DNA from: Actinomycetes bacterium
GTDB taxonomy: Bacteria > Actinomycetota > Acidimicrobiia > Acidimicrobiales > RAAP-2
Length of the DNA stretch: 7,155 bases
Assembly: GCA_021795095.1 (NCBI GenBank)
Contig: JAJYPU010000094.1
Coordinates: forward strand, 1 to 7,155
Direction: 5' to 3'
Positions 1 to 6,340 of the stretch are shown here, one piece after another; position 1 is the stretch's first letter; each line of letters starts with the position of its first letter. The notes below the pieces were generated by a model, which saw only the letters and a list, made by a program, of their open reading frames with translations, was not told the origin of the DNA and made no database searches. A program made the translations under genes and the position numbers.

Positions 1-23
1 CACCCCGAGGCGATACTGATCGT

Positions 24-1350
24 ATGCCCGAGGCGACACTCACCAAGGTTCACCAGGGCTTCTCGTACCGACTCGATCCCACGCCCGAGCAGCGCGCGCT
101 GCTCGCGAGTCACACGGGGGCATCGCGGTTCTGTCACAACTTTCTGCTGGGACTCATCCTCGCGAACTGGAAGGAGAACCGGGAGCGGAAAGAAGCCGGT
201 GAAGAAGTCACCAAGGAGAGTTATCTCGGCACTCGCCAGTTGGACCTCCAGAAGCTCTGGTACGAGCGCAGAGCAGACGCCGCCCCGTGGTTCACGGAGA
301 ACGCCTCGTCAACCTACAACTACGCGCAACTGCACCTCGCCCGGGCCTTCGCCAACTACTTCGCCGGGCGCACGCGAGTACCCGCGTTCAAGTCCAAGGG
401 ACGAAGTGAGTCCTTCACCCTGGCCGGTAGTTCTACCCGCCTCGTTGATTCACACCACGTGCGACTCAGCCGTATCGGCGATGTGAAGACCTACGAGTCG
501 ATGCGCAAGCTCCACCGCCACCTCGAGCGCGGTAGTGCTCGGATCCTGTCGGTCACGGTCACCGAGCGCCGGGGGAACTACACGCTCGCCTTCACCGCCG
601 AGGTGAGCCGGGTGATTCCCGCCCCGAGGCCGCCCGAGCGGGTGATCGGCATCGACGTGGGGCTCGCCACTCTCTACACCGGCGCCACCTCTGACGGCAC
701 GCAGGTCCTCTCCGTGGCGAACCCGAGGCACTACCAGAAGTCGGAAGCAAGGCTGGCCAGAGCCCAGCGCGTGGCCTCTCGTCGCTGCGGACCTCGAAAG
801 GGGGTCGCCCCGTCGAACCGGTGGCGACGTGCGAACCAGCGAGTCCAGAACGCCCACGCCGACATCGCCAACGCGAGGCGCAACCTCATCCACGACACCA
901 CCACGATGCTCACGAAAAACTACGACCGCATCGTCGTTGAGGACCTCAACGTGAAGGGGATGCTAAAGAACCGCACCCTCGCCAAGCACATCAGTGACGC
1001 CGCGTGGGGAGAGTTCGTCGCAGCTCGAGTACAAGGCCACCTGGTACGGCTCGACTGTCGTCAAGGCCGACCGCTTCTTCCCGTCAAGTAAAACCTGCAG
1101 CTCGTGTGGGGCAGTGAAAGCCAAACTGCCCCTCGAGATCAGGACGTATCACTGTGAGGCCTGTGGACTCACACTCGGCCGCGACCACAACGCCGCGGTC
1201 AACCTGGCTAGGTGGACCAGTCAACCTACCTCCGCGGGGACACGCTCCGTGGCTGGACGTGGAGGGGAGGTAAGACCGCGACGGACTCGTTCTGTCACGG
1301 CTCACCCCGATGAAGCGTCAACCGAAACGCCGACTCTCGTCGGCGCGTAG
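24..1350 (+). pseudogene. tnpB: IS200/IS605-family TnpB (RNA-guided nuclease), frameshifted
   Basis: TnpB proteins are RuvC-type RNA-guided nucleases carried by IS200/IS605 elements and are ancestors of Cas12. The N-terminal part reads from 24 and keeps the usual OrfB start (YRLDPTPEQRALL, residues 15-27). The RuvC residues visible there are D211 in VIGIDVGLATL and E306 in RIVVEDLNVKGM. After WGEFV, at about 1014-1021, the frame is lost and that reading ends at 1091. The family sequence resumes in another frame from 1021 (QLEYKATWYGS). It continues with a zinc finger (CSSC and CEAC), the third RuvC aspartate in GRDHNAAVNLAR, and a tail ending at 1350. A 2-base deletion or 1-base insertion explains the break. 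All three catalytic residues and four cysteines are otherwise present, so the damage looks recent. No stop occurs in frame upstream of 24, and GAGG lies 13 bases before the ATG, so the start is only probable. A near-repeat (CCCGAGGCGA at 4-13 and 27-36) spans this start. No tnpA is visible. Confidence 0.9.
1328..1345 (+). repeat. Perfect 7-bp hairpin at the 3' end of tnpB
   Basis: CGCCGAC (1328-1334) and GTCGGCG (1339-1345) are exact reverse complements around a four-base TCTC loop. The hairpin lies in the last codons of tnpB. In IS200/IS605 elements the guide RNA is encoded over the 3' end of tnpB and the adjacent right end, so this could be one of its stems. It could also be a simple transcript-end structure, although no T-run follows. 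Confidence 0.55.
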
Positions 1351-1379
1351 GAGAAACCACGGAGCGGAAGTTAGGAGGT

Positions 1380-1402
1380 GGAGCGGCTATTTGCCGTACT
1401 CC
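1380..1402 (+). repeat. Imperfect 8-bp hairpin downstream of tnpB
   Basis: GGAGCGGC (1380-1387) pairs with GCCG (1393-1396) and CTCC (1399-1402), with a TA bulge and a TATTT loop. It is placed 30 bases after the tnpB stop, where a guide-RNA stem or right-end hairpin of an IS605-type element would be expected. There is no T-tract to suggest a standard terminator. Confidence 0.45.
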
Positions 1403-1480
1403 TTCGCCAACCATCTTTGCCGCGGGGGGAGGGTCTTGATCAGGTACCACGTCGTTCGAACTAATTCGGTCACTTTCGGC

Positions 1481-1526
1481 TGGTTGATTTGACACTACTT
1501 GCCCGAAAATCGTCTATTTAGTTGGC
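1481..1526 (+). repeat. Left terminal inverted repeat of the ATPase module
   Basis: The first 15 bases (TGGTTGATTTGACAC) are an exact reverse complement of 3349-3363. Similarity then continues to 1526 through GAAAAT, GTCTA, TTAG and TGGC blocks. By eye, 38 of 47 aligned columns match the right copy, with one gap. A perfect 15-mer in opposite orientation 1.85 kb apart, with extended weaker similarity, is not expected by chance. Confidence 0.75.
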
Positions 1527-1611
1527 GGCAGTGGATGCGCCGGAGCAGCCTCGTCTGCGCTGGGCACGAAGTGAGTGATGGTGGTCTACAGTGGGCTGAA
1601 GTAGGTGGTCA

Positions 1612-1675
1612 ATACTATGTGTGACAGATACTATCAGTGACACATACTATGTGTGACTAATAGTATGTATCAGGC
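1612..1675 (+). promoter_or_regulatory. Four 16-bp-period repeats, likely operator/promoter of the ATPase gene
   Basis: Units start at 1612, 1628, 1644 and 1660, exactly 16 bases apart. The first three begin ATACTAT followed by a GTGAC-containing half. The fourth begins ATAGTAT, the reverse complement of ATACTAT, so units three and four form a dyad (1644-1650 and 1660-1666). The array is AT-rich against a GC-rich background and ends about 50 bases before the chosen ATPase start. TACTAT resembles a -10 box, and GTGACA at 1621-1626 and 1637-1642 resembles a -35 box 18 bases upstream of TACTAT (1645) and TAGTAT (1661). A repressor or autoregulator binding overlapping promoters is the simplest reading, but the binding protein is unknown. 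Confidence 0.55.
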
Positions 1676-1728
1676 ACAGTACAGTGCTACCGGCCAGGAG
1701 TCTCCGAGCCAGGTGGCGGGGGGTTCGC

Positions 1729-3165
1729 ATGCAAGCAACCGACGAACGGCAACTAGATACCTTCCTCGACGCCGCAGTGGCCCGGCCCACCCTCGGGCTT
1801 ATGTACGGCCGCCGGCGGATCGGCAAGTCTACGGCTCTGGTGGAACGGGCCTACGCCCGCAGCGGCTTCTACTTTGAGGCCACCAGGGTGGAGACCTCAA
1901 TGCAATTGGACCGACTGGCGCGCGCCCTCAGCGAGCACCTCAACCTTCCGGGGCGCCTCACCTTCGCCGACTGGGAGGAGGCCGTCGGGGCACTACTGAC
2001 TCTGGGCGAAGATCGGCCGATCCCGGTGGTCTTGGATGAGGTCGGTCACGTCCTCGAAGCGGATCCTTCCTTTGAATCGGTGCTGGCCTCAGCGTTCGGA
2101 CCCGGCGCACGACGGGGCAAGCGCAGCCAGGTGCGCCTGGTTCTGTGCGGGTCAGCCATTGCCATGATGCGCGCTCTGACCGCGGGCGAGGCGCCGCTGC
2201 GTGGCCGCGCGAGCATGGAGCTCGTCGTCCAGGCTGATAACTACCGCGTGGCCGCTCAGCGTCTCCCTGCCACGTGCGACCTGGCGACGGCCACGCGGGT
2301 GTTCGCGGTGATCGGCGGCGTCGTAGGGTACGCGACGGACATGGTCGGTTTCGATCTGCCGACGTCGGCACCGGACTTCAATCGCTGGGTCACCGATCGC
2401 GTACTCGTCCAGGGAGCTACGCTGCACTCCGAAGCGACGACGCTACTGGCCGAGGATCCGACGTTCGCGGGTCGCGGCTCCCTGCTCTACAACAGCATCT
2501 TGGGAGCCATCGCCAACGGCGCAATCACGGCGGGAGCGATCGCCAAGATTCTCAAGAAGGCGGTCACCAACATCGCTCCGGGACTCAACCGACTCGTCGA
2601 CGCTGGCTTCGTCGTCCGTCTCGAGGACCCCATTCGTCGCCAGCGCCCCGCGTACGCGTTGGTCGACTCGTTCCTTCAGTTTCACTACGCCGTGCTCGAA
2701 CCCCACGGAGCCCTGTTGCGCGACCGCGACCCACGTGACTCGTGGGACACGCGTTTGGAGGAGGTCTTCAATTCCCAGGTACGCGGCCCTGTCTTTGAGG
2801 AGCAGGCCCGCGCATGGGTACGTCGCTTCGCCGACTCGTCGACCCTTAGCATTCGCGATCACGTCGGTCCCTCGTCGGTGAACGTCGACGGCACGGTTCA
2901 CCAGGTCGATGTCGTTGTCGCGGCGGCCGGCGAGGAGCCCTCCGATCGCACGATCATGGCGATCGGCGAGGCCAAGTCCGGCGAGGCTCTCACCACCGCT
3001 CATCTGCACCGTCTCGAACGCATCCGTGCCGCACTGGGCGAACGCGCGGCGAACTCGAAACTACTGCTCTTCGGCCCGTCGATCGACAGTCCGCTGCACC
3101 GTGCGGCCGACCGCCGTGCGGACGTCGAACTCATCGATCTCGAGCGACTGTACGGCGGGTCCTGA
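1729..3165 (+). CDS. DUF234/archaeal-type AAA+ ATPase with PD-(D/E)XK-like C-terminus
   Basis: This 478-residue protein belongs to the SSO1545-like 'archaeal ATPase' group, whose cellular role is mostly unknown. The P-loop is GRRRIGKST (27-35), Walker B is PVVLDE (99-104), and a sensor-like LVLCGSAIAMM lies at 137-147, followed by PLRGRASMEL (156-165). Residues about 250-320 look like a winged-helix region (AITAGAIAKILKKAVT, then LVDAGFVVRLED and YALVDSFLQFHY). The C-terminus (355-450) has FEEQARAW, QVDVVV with D394, and IGEAKSG with E414 and K416, the order expected of a PD-(D/E)XK nuclease fold. Frame and motifs are intact. I chose ATG 1729 because AGGTGGCGGGG lies just upstream and the P-loop then falls at the family's usual position. 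GTG 1684, in frame, would add 15 residues and has no ribosome site. The gene is alone between inverted repeats, so it is probably a mobile-element passenger. A role in element maintenance, defence or toxicity is speculative. Confidence 0.85.
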   Translation: MQATDERQLDTFLDAAVARPTLGLMYGRRRIGKSTALVERAYARSGFYFEATRVETSMQLDRLARALSEHLNLPGRLTFADWEEAVGALLTLGEDRPIPVVLDEVGHVLEADPSFESVLASAFGPGARRGKRSQVRLVLCGSAIAMMRALTAGEAPLRGRASMELVVQADNYRVAAQRLPATCDLATATRVFAVIGGVVGYATDMVGFDLPTSAPDFNRWVTDRVLVQGATLHSEATTLLAEDPTFAGRGSLLYNSILGAIANGAITAGAIAKILKKAVTNIAPGLNRLVDAGFVVRLEDPIRRQRPAYALVDSFLQFHYAVLEPHGALLRDRDPRDSWDTRLEEVFNSQVRGPVFEEQARAWVRRFADSSTLSIRDHVGPSSVNVDGTVHQVDVVVAAAGEEPSDRTIMAIGEAKSGEALTTAHLHRLERIRAALGERAANSKLLLFGPSIDSPLHRAADRRADVELIDLERLYGGS

Positions 3166-3187
3166 GAGCTAAGTCGTAAGTTCCCGG

Positions 3188-3201
3188 GTGGGAGGACCCA
3201 C
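3188..3201 (+). terminator. Weak hairpin after the ATPase gene
   Basis: GTGGG (3188-3192) and CCCAC (3197-3201) pair around AGGA, 22 bases after the ATPase stop. Two wobble pairs could extend the stem. There is no T-run, so it is at most a weak transcript-end structure. Confidence 0.25.
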
Positions 3202-3522
3202 TTGCTAGTGCCGGTCCATGCACAGCACAGATCAGGCTGCTCCGGCGCTTTCGATTGTCGCCATCACGCAGCACATCGACTCGGACCAGCACCGCGACCA
3301 CTGCCGCGATACCTTTGCCATCTAAGTAGACCATTTTCTCCCCAAATGGTGTCAAATCAACCAAAATGTCCACTAAACGCTGAACCCTAATTTGAGCACG
3401 TGACGAGTCACACCATCGGGGTCACTCGAACTGGACAAACCGTCACAACAATTTCAGATCACGCGCAAGAGTTCTTCGCACCGTCCAGTGAGAATGACGC
3501 CATGCGATTGAAAGGACGAGAC
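3202..3522. other. Intergenic region between ATPase module and membrane-protein gene
   Basis: No convincing gene is seen here. It contains the right inverted repeat at 3317-3363. A 35-codon reading from ATG 3218 to TAA 3325 runs into that repeat and matches nothing I recognise, and it has no ribosome site. Beyond the repeat, GTGAC-GA-GTCAC at 3400-3411 is a short dyad. A weak promoter-like pair, TGGACA (3432-3437) and TCAGAT (3454-3459) with a 16-base gap, lies upstream of the small membrane-protein gene. Confidence 0.5.
3317..3363 (-). repeat. Right terminal inverted repeat of the ATPase module
   Basis: This is the reverse-complement partner of 1481-1526, with the outer 15 bases (3349-3363) identical. 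The right copy also contains its own hairpin: ACCATTT (3330-3336) pairs perfectly with AAATGGT (3344-3350) around a 7-base loop. The left copy lacks this hairpin. Just outside it, the sequence read from the other strand (GTTTAGTGGACATTTTGG) loosely resembles the repeat itself. That could mean a multi-repeat transposon end like those of IS21-type elements. Confidence 0.75.
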
Positions 3523-3765
3523 GTGGTGCGCAGCGAGACGACGATTTACGTGCTGGTGATCCTGGCGTCGCTCGGTGCAATGGTCGCCATGCACCGTGGC
3601 CGCCACGATCACGCCGGTTGCACGGACTGCCGTCACGGCGCTGGTCCAGCGGATCGATCAGCCACCGACGACCCACCGCCCAACGAGGTACCCGCCGACG
3701 AGCTGACCTCACTCGAGCGACACCACGCGGGCCTGCGCGGCGCGGGCCGCTTCGAAGACCATTGA
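3523..3765 (+). CDS. Small single-pass membrane protein, His/Cys-rich, unknown function
   Basis: This is an 80-residue hypothetical protein that I do not recognise. It begins VVRSETT, followed by one hydrophobic segment (IYVLVILASLGAMVAM, about residues 8-23) that should anchor it in the membrane. A short stretch rich in His and Cys comes next (HRGRHDHAGCTDCRHG), including a CxxC pair that could bind a metal. The tail is polar, acidic and proline-containing. AAAGGA at 3511-3516 is a good ribosome site for GTG 3523 or GTG 3526. An in-frame ATG at 3502 would add 7 residues but has a poorer site. The gene ends 59 bases before the likely start of the NlpC/P60 gene in the same direction, so the two may be cotranscribed. 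The longer reading of the downstream frame overlaps this gene and could compete with it as the real coding frame. Confidence 0.5.
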   Translation: MVRSETTIYVLVILASLGAMVAMHRGRHDHAGCTDCRHGAGPADRSATDDPPPNEVPADELTSLERHHAGLRGAGRFEDH

Positions 3766-3824
3766 GGGTCACCGAGTCGCGCGGACATCACCGACGCGAC
3801 CCGAATCATCGACGGTTCTGCGAT

Positions 3825-4907
3825 GTGTCAGTGTCGTGGGCTACAGCGTTCACGGCGCGAGTGCACCGAGTGCTCCGCATCGCCGCGATCGTCACGCTCG
3901 CCGTCGCGTCGACGATTAGTGCCGGCACGGACGCCGGGGGCGCGTCGATCACGGGTGATCGTGCGGCCGCCGCACGGTTGTACGCGCAGATTCAGTCGAT
4001 CAGTGACCGGATGGATGCGGCGAGTCAACACTACGACCTCGCCCAAATCAATCTGATCCGGGTCGAACACGCCATCACGACTACAAGGAACGTCACTTCC
4101 TCCATCAACCTCCAGTTGACGAGAGATCGCGACATACTCCGGGCCGATGTCGTCTACGCCTACGTCACCGGCGACAATCTCAGCATCAACATGCCCCAGT
4201 TCCTCTCGAGTCCGGCCGATGACGGATCGCGCGGGGTCTATCTGCACTACGCCGAAGGTCGAATCTCGACTGCGATGGGGGCGCTGCGAGCCACTCGTGA
4301 GCGACTGAGCACGCAGCGCCACATCTTCGCCACCGAGGTTCGTCGTGCCGCAGCGGCGACCTCCGCCGCTCGGCTCGCCGTTGCGGACGCTCGCGTTCTG
4401 CTCGGCACGTTGCACGAGGCGTTGAGTCAGGTGACGAACGACATCGCCTCCTACATTCGCGAGCGGCAGACTGCGGCGGCCGCAGCGGCGATACGCACCC
4501 TCCAGTCGGCGAAGCCGATCGCTGGCTATCGCGCCGTTCCAACCGACGATCGAGCCAGCGTCGCCATCCGCGCCGCGTTCAGCCTGCTCGGCGTCCCCTA
4601 CGTGTGGGGTGGCGCGTCGCGTCGAGGCGTCGATTGCTCAGGTCTCATATTGCTCGCCTACGCAGCCGCGGGAATATTCTTGCCGCACTACTCCGGATTC
4701 CAGTTCGCCGCGACAGAGCGGGTACCGCTCTTCGACCTCCGCCCGGGTGACATCCTCTTCTACGGCAAGAACGGCGATGACCACGAGACGCTCTACATCG
4801 GTAACGGCAAAGTGATCCAGGCGGAGCGGACGGGAACGGTCGTCCAGATCACGCCGATCTGGTTCGGGCCCGACTTCGCGGGCATCGGCCGACCGATCGC
4901 ACGATGA
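3825..4907 (+). CDS. Secreted NlpC/P60 peptidoglycan endopeptidase (RipA-like)
   Basis: NlpC/P60 enzymes cut D-Glu–diamino-acid peptide bonds in cell-wall peptidoglycan and act outside the membrane in growth or cell separation. From GTG 3825 the protein is 360 residues. The N-terminus has basic residues (R12, R15, R18), then a hydrophobic core (IAAIVTLAVAST, 19-30) and AGTDAGGA, consistent with a signal peptide. Residues about 45-225 are helical and coiled-coil-like, as in RipA/PcsB-type proteins. The catalytic domain (about 244-360) shows GVPYVWGGASRRGVDCSG with C271, LRPGDILFY, and H320 in DDHETLYIGNGK. The third polar position, 12 residues after the His, is Q332, where RipA has Glu and many relatives have His. 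The start is uncertain: GTG 3831 and GTG 3861 also leave a good signal peptide, and none has a strong ribosome site. The frame is open back to 3618, but that upstream stretch lacks protein character and overlaps the small gene. The gene converges on the ASCH gene with an 88-base gap. Confidence 0.85.
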   Translation: MSVSWATAFTARVHRVLRIAAIVTLAVASTISAGTDAGGASITGDRAAAARLYAQIQSISDRMDAASQHYDLAQINLIRVEHAITTTRNVTSSINLQLTRDRDILRADVVYAYVTGDNLSINMPQFLSSPADDGSRGVYLHYAEGRISTAMGALRATRERLSTQRHIFATEVRRAAAATSAARLAVADARVLLGTLHEALSQVTNDIASYIRERQTAAAAAAIRTLQSAKPIAGYRAVPTDDRASVAIRAAFSLLGVPYVWGGASRRGVDCSGLILLAYAAAGIFLPHYSGFQFAATERVPLFDLRPGDILFYGKNGDDHETLYIGNGKVIQAERTGTVVQITPIWFGPDFAGIGRPIAR

Positions 4908-4995
4908 CCTCGACCTTGCCACGGGAACCTGGCCACGTGTCACTGCCGATCGACGGCCATCGCTGCGCGCAACTCCGGCTCTGATATTCACGTCC

Positions 4996-5442
4996 TCATC
5001 GGTCGGGTCCCTCAAGACGCGCGACCAACCTGAAACGTTCCAGAACAACCGGCGTCGCGTCGTCGAGGATCCCGGCGCGCCCGCCGAGCTCGGCGCGAAC
5101 CTCCTCGCCGCGCCAGAAGGCCTCGTGGGCTACTCGCCACGCCTCCACGGACGCGTAGCCTTCGCCCTCGTCGATGCAGTGCGCGAGGTCCACCGCACCG
5201 AGTGGCACGACGGCGACGGCGGTCACCTCGATCACGGCGACGCGCCGACCACCCGAATCGACGACGGTGAATCGTTGCCCCGGCTCGGGCATCGGCTCAC
5301 CGAGGTCGTACTCAGCGGCGAGACTCGTCGTCGCCACCTTCTCACCGCGCAGGATCGCGTCGACCAGCCGGTCGCGCAGTGGCCCGGGAAAGGCGAACTC
5401 CGCGACGGGGAGTTGCGCTACGCCAGCCGAGTCTTCTTCCAC
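4996..5442 (-). CDS. ASCH-domain protein
   Basis: ASCH domains have a PUA-like beta-barrel fold and are thought to bind RNA; some members are nucleases or amidohydrolases. The specific role of this one is unknown. From GTG 5442 it is 148 residues. Family features are RGEKVATTSL (32-41), GQRFTVVDSGGRRVAVIEV (55-73), and the signature DEGEGYASVEAWRVAHEAFW (91-110). A second in-frame GTG at 5463 would add 7 residues. Neither start has a clear ribosome site, and the frame runs open further upstream only as an antisense-style extension through metF. The gene begins 20-40 bases after the metF stop on the same strand, so it is probably the last gene of the folD–cupin–metF transcript. No strong terminator is seen in the 88 bases before the convergent hydrolase gene. 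Confidence 0.8.
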   Translation of the reverse strand: MEEDSAGVAQLPVAEFAFPGPLRDRLVDAILRGEKVATTSLAAEYDLGEPMPEPGQRFTVVDSGGRRVAVIEVTAVAVVPLGAVDLAHCIDEGEGYASVEAWRVAHEAFWRGEEVRAELGGRAGILDDATPVVLERFRLVARLEGPDR

Positions 5443-5482
5443 CCGCGTAGCGTACGACGCCACCGACGCCGACGAAGTCCAC

Positions 5483-6337
5483 TCAGGATTCGAAGAGCGC
5501 CCGGTGGATCTCGCGGGTGGCCGTCGAGCGGTTGAGTGTGTAGAAGTGCAGTCCCGGCGCGCCGCGCGTGAGCAGCTCCCTCGACAGCGCGGTCGCCGCC
5601 TCGATGCCGGCCGCGCGCACCGCGGCCGCTCCTCCGGCCTCGTCCGCAGCGACCAGGTGGGTGACCAGCTCGTCGGGCACGGCCGCACCCATCAGGGCCA
5701 TCCGCTTCACGCTACTGAGGGTCGTCACGGGCATGATGCCCGGCAGAACGGGCTTGTGCACGCCGAGGTCGGCCAGCTCGGCGACGAGTCGACTCCACTC
5801 GTCGGCACGGAAGAAGAACTGGGTCACGGCGAAGTCCGCGAGGGCGAGCTTCTCGGCGAGGTGGCGCCGGTCATCGGCGTTATTCGCCGACCGGGGATGG
5901 CCCTGGGGGTGGGCTGCCACGCCGACCGCGAAGTCGCCGACCTCGCGCGCGAGCTCGACGAGGTCGATCGCGTGGGCGAAGTCGCTCGACACGTTCGAGC
6001 CGTCATCGGGCACGTCACCGCCGAGGGCCATCACGTTCTGCACGCCGGCCGTGGCGTAGCGGGCCAGTACCTCAGCCATCGCGGCCCTCGTGTGGCCGAC
6101 GCAGATCAGGTGGGCCATCGCGGTCATGACCCCGTCGTGCTGGATCCGCGTGACGAGGTCGAAGGTGCGCTGGCGGGACTCGGTCCCGCCCCGGTAGGTC
6201 ACCGAGACGAACGAGGGTGCGAGTGGTGCGAGGTCGGCGAGCGTCGTGTCGAGCACGCGGGCCTCATCGTCGGATTTGGGCGGGAAGAACTCGAACGACC
6301 GGGTGAGCCCGGCCGCCAACAGCGTGTCGATACGCAC
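5483..6337 (-). CDS. metF: Methylenetetrahydrofolate reductase
   Basis: MetF reduces 5,10-methylene-tetrahydrofolate to 5-methyl-tetrahydrofolate with FAD, supplying the methyl group for methionine synthesis in the cytoplasm. The 284-residue protein is full length for the bacterial family. Visible motifs in order are SFEFFPPK (14-21, containing the catalytic-type Glu16), FVSVTYRGG (43-51), AMAHLICVG (74-81), and ALGGDVPDD (104-112, where most relatives have LRGD). After these come VGVAAHPQGHP (138-148), ADFAVTQFFF (167-176), LPGIMPV (198-204) and GLHFYTLN (262-269). GTG 6337 is used as start because it gives the usual N-terminus and lies 3 bases after the cupin stop, consistent with translational coupling. 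The ASCH gene follows within about 40 bases. The gene two places upstream is folD, which provides its substrate, so folate metabolism is the clear theme of this operon. Confidence 0.96.
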   Translation of the reverse strand: MRIDTLLAAGLTRSFEFFPPKSDDEARVLDTTLADLAPLAPSFVSVTYRGGTESRQRTFDLVTRIQHDGVMTAMAHLICVGHTRAAMAEVLARYATAGVQNVMALGGDVPDDGSNVSSDFAHAIDLVELAREVGDFAVGVAAHPQGHPRSANNADDRRHLAEKLALADFAVTQFFFRADEWSRLVAELADLGVHKPVLPGIMPVTTLSSVKRMALMGAAVPDELVTHLVAADEAGGAAAVRAAGIEAATALSRELLTRGAPGLHFYTLNRSTATREIHRALFES

Positions 6338-6340
6338 GGA

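Larger units (their letters stand above)
1200..1480 (+). ncRNA. Candidate omega/reRNA and right-end region of the tnpB element
   Basis: The placement is by inference from known TnpB systems, where the guide RNA overlaps the end of tnpB and runs to the right end of the element. Visible support is limited to two hairpins, 1328-1345 and 1380-1402. The second pairs GGAG-CGGC with GCCG-(TA)-CTCC around a TATTT loop. An 8-bp palindrome, GTTCGAAC, sits at 1454-1461. The true RNA ends and the element boundary cannot be fixed from one copy. The 130 bases between the tnpB stop and the inverted repeat at 1481 contain no convincing gene. Confidence 0.3.
1481..3363. mobile_element. Putative non-autonomous transposable unit carrying an ATPase gene
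   Basis: A long inverted repeat brackets this 1883-bp segment, which contains a single convincing gene, the ATPase at 1729-3165. The outermost bases read TGG at the left and CCA at the right, so the unit has TG...CA ends, as in several transposon families including IS21. No transposase, recombinase or istB-like gene is inside, so movement would need a transposase supplied in trans. I see no target-site duplication: bases 1473-1480 and 3364-3371 do not match. The true ends may therefore lie slightly further out, or one flank may have changed. The unit sits directly between a decayed tnpB and cell-envelope genes, consistent with an accessory insertion site. Confidence 0.5.

Noticed and set aside
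1612..1675. CRISPR array
   Set aside because: The 16-bp units are directly adjacent, with no spacers and partial inversion, so it is a tandem operator-like array and not repeats separated by spacers.
3218..3325. 35-codon frame ending inside the right inverted repeat
   Set aside because: It has no ribosome site, no recognised similarity and very short length, so it is not supported as a gene or as a transposase remnant.
3618..3824. Upstream extension of the NlpC/P60 frame
   Set aside because: The translated stretch is Arg/Pro-rich without domain character, overlaps the small membrane-protein gene, and would bury the signal peptide about 70 residues inside the protein.
5443..5688. N-terminal extension of the ASCH frame into metF
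   Set aside because: It is an Arg/Ser/Pro-rich out-of-frame reading of metF codons, and the ASCH family begins near the GTG at 5442.
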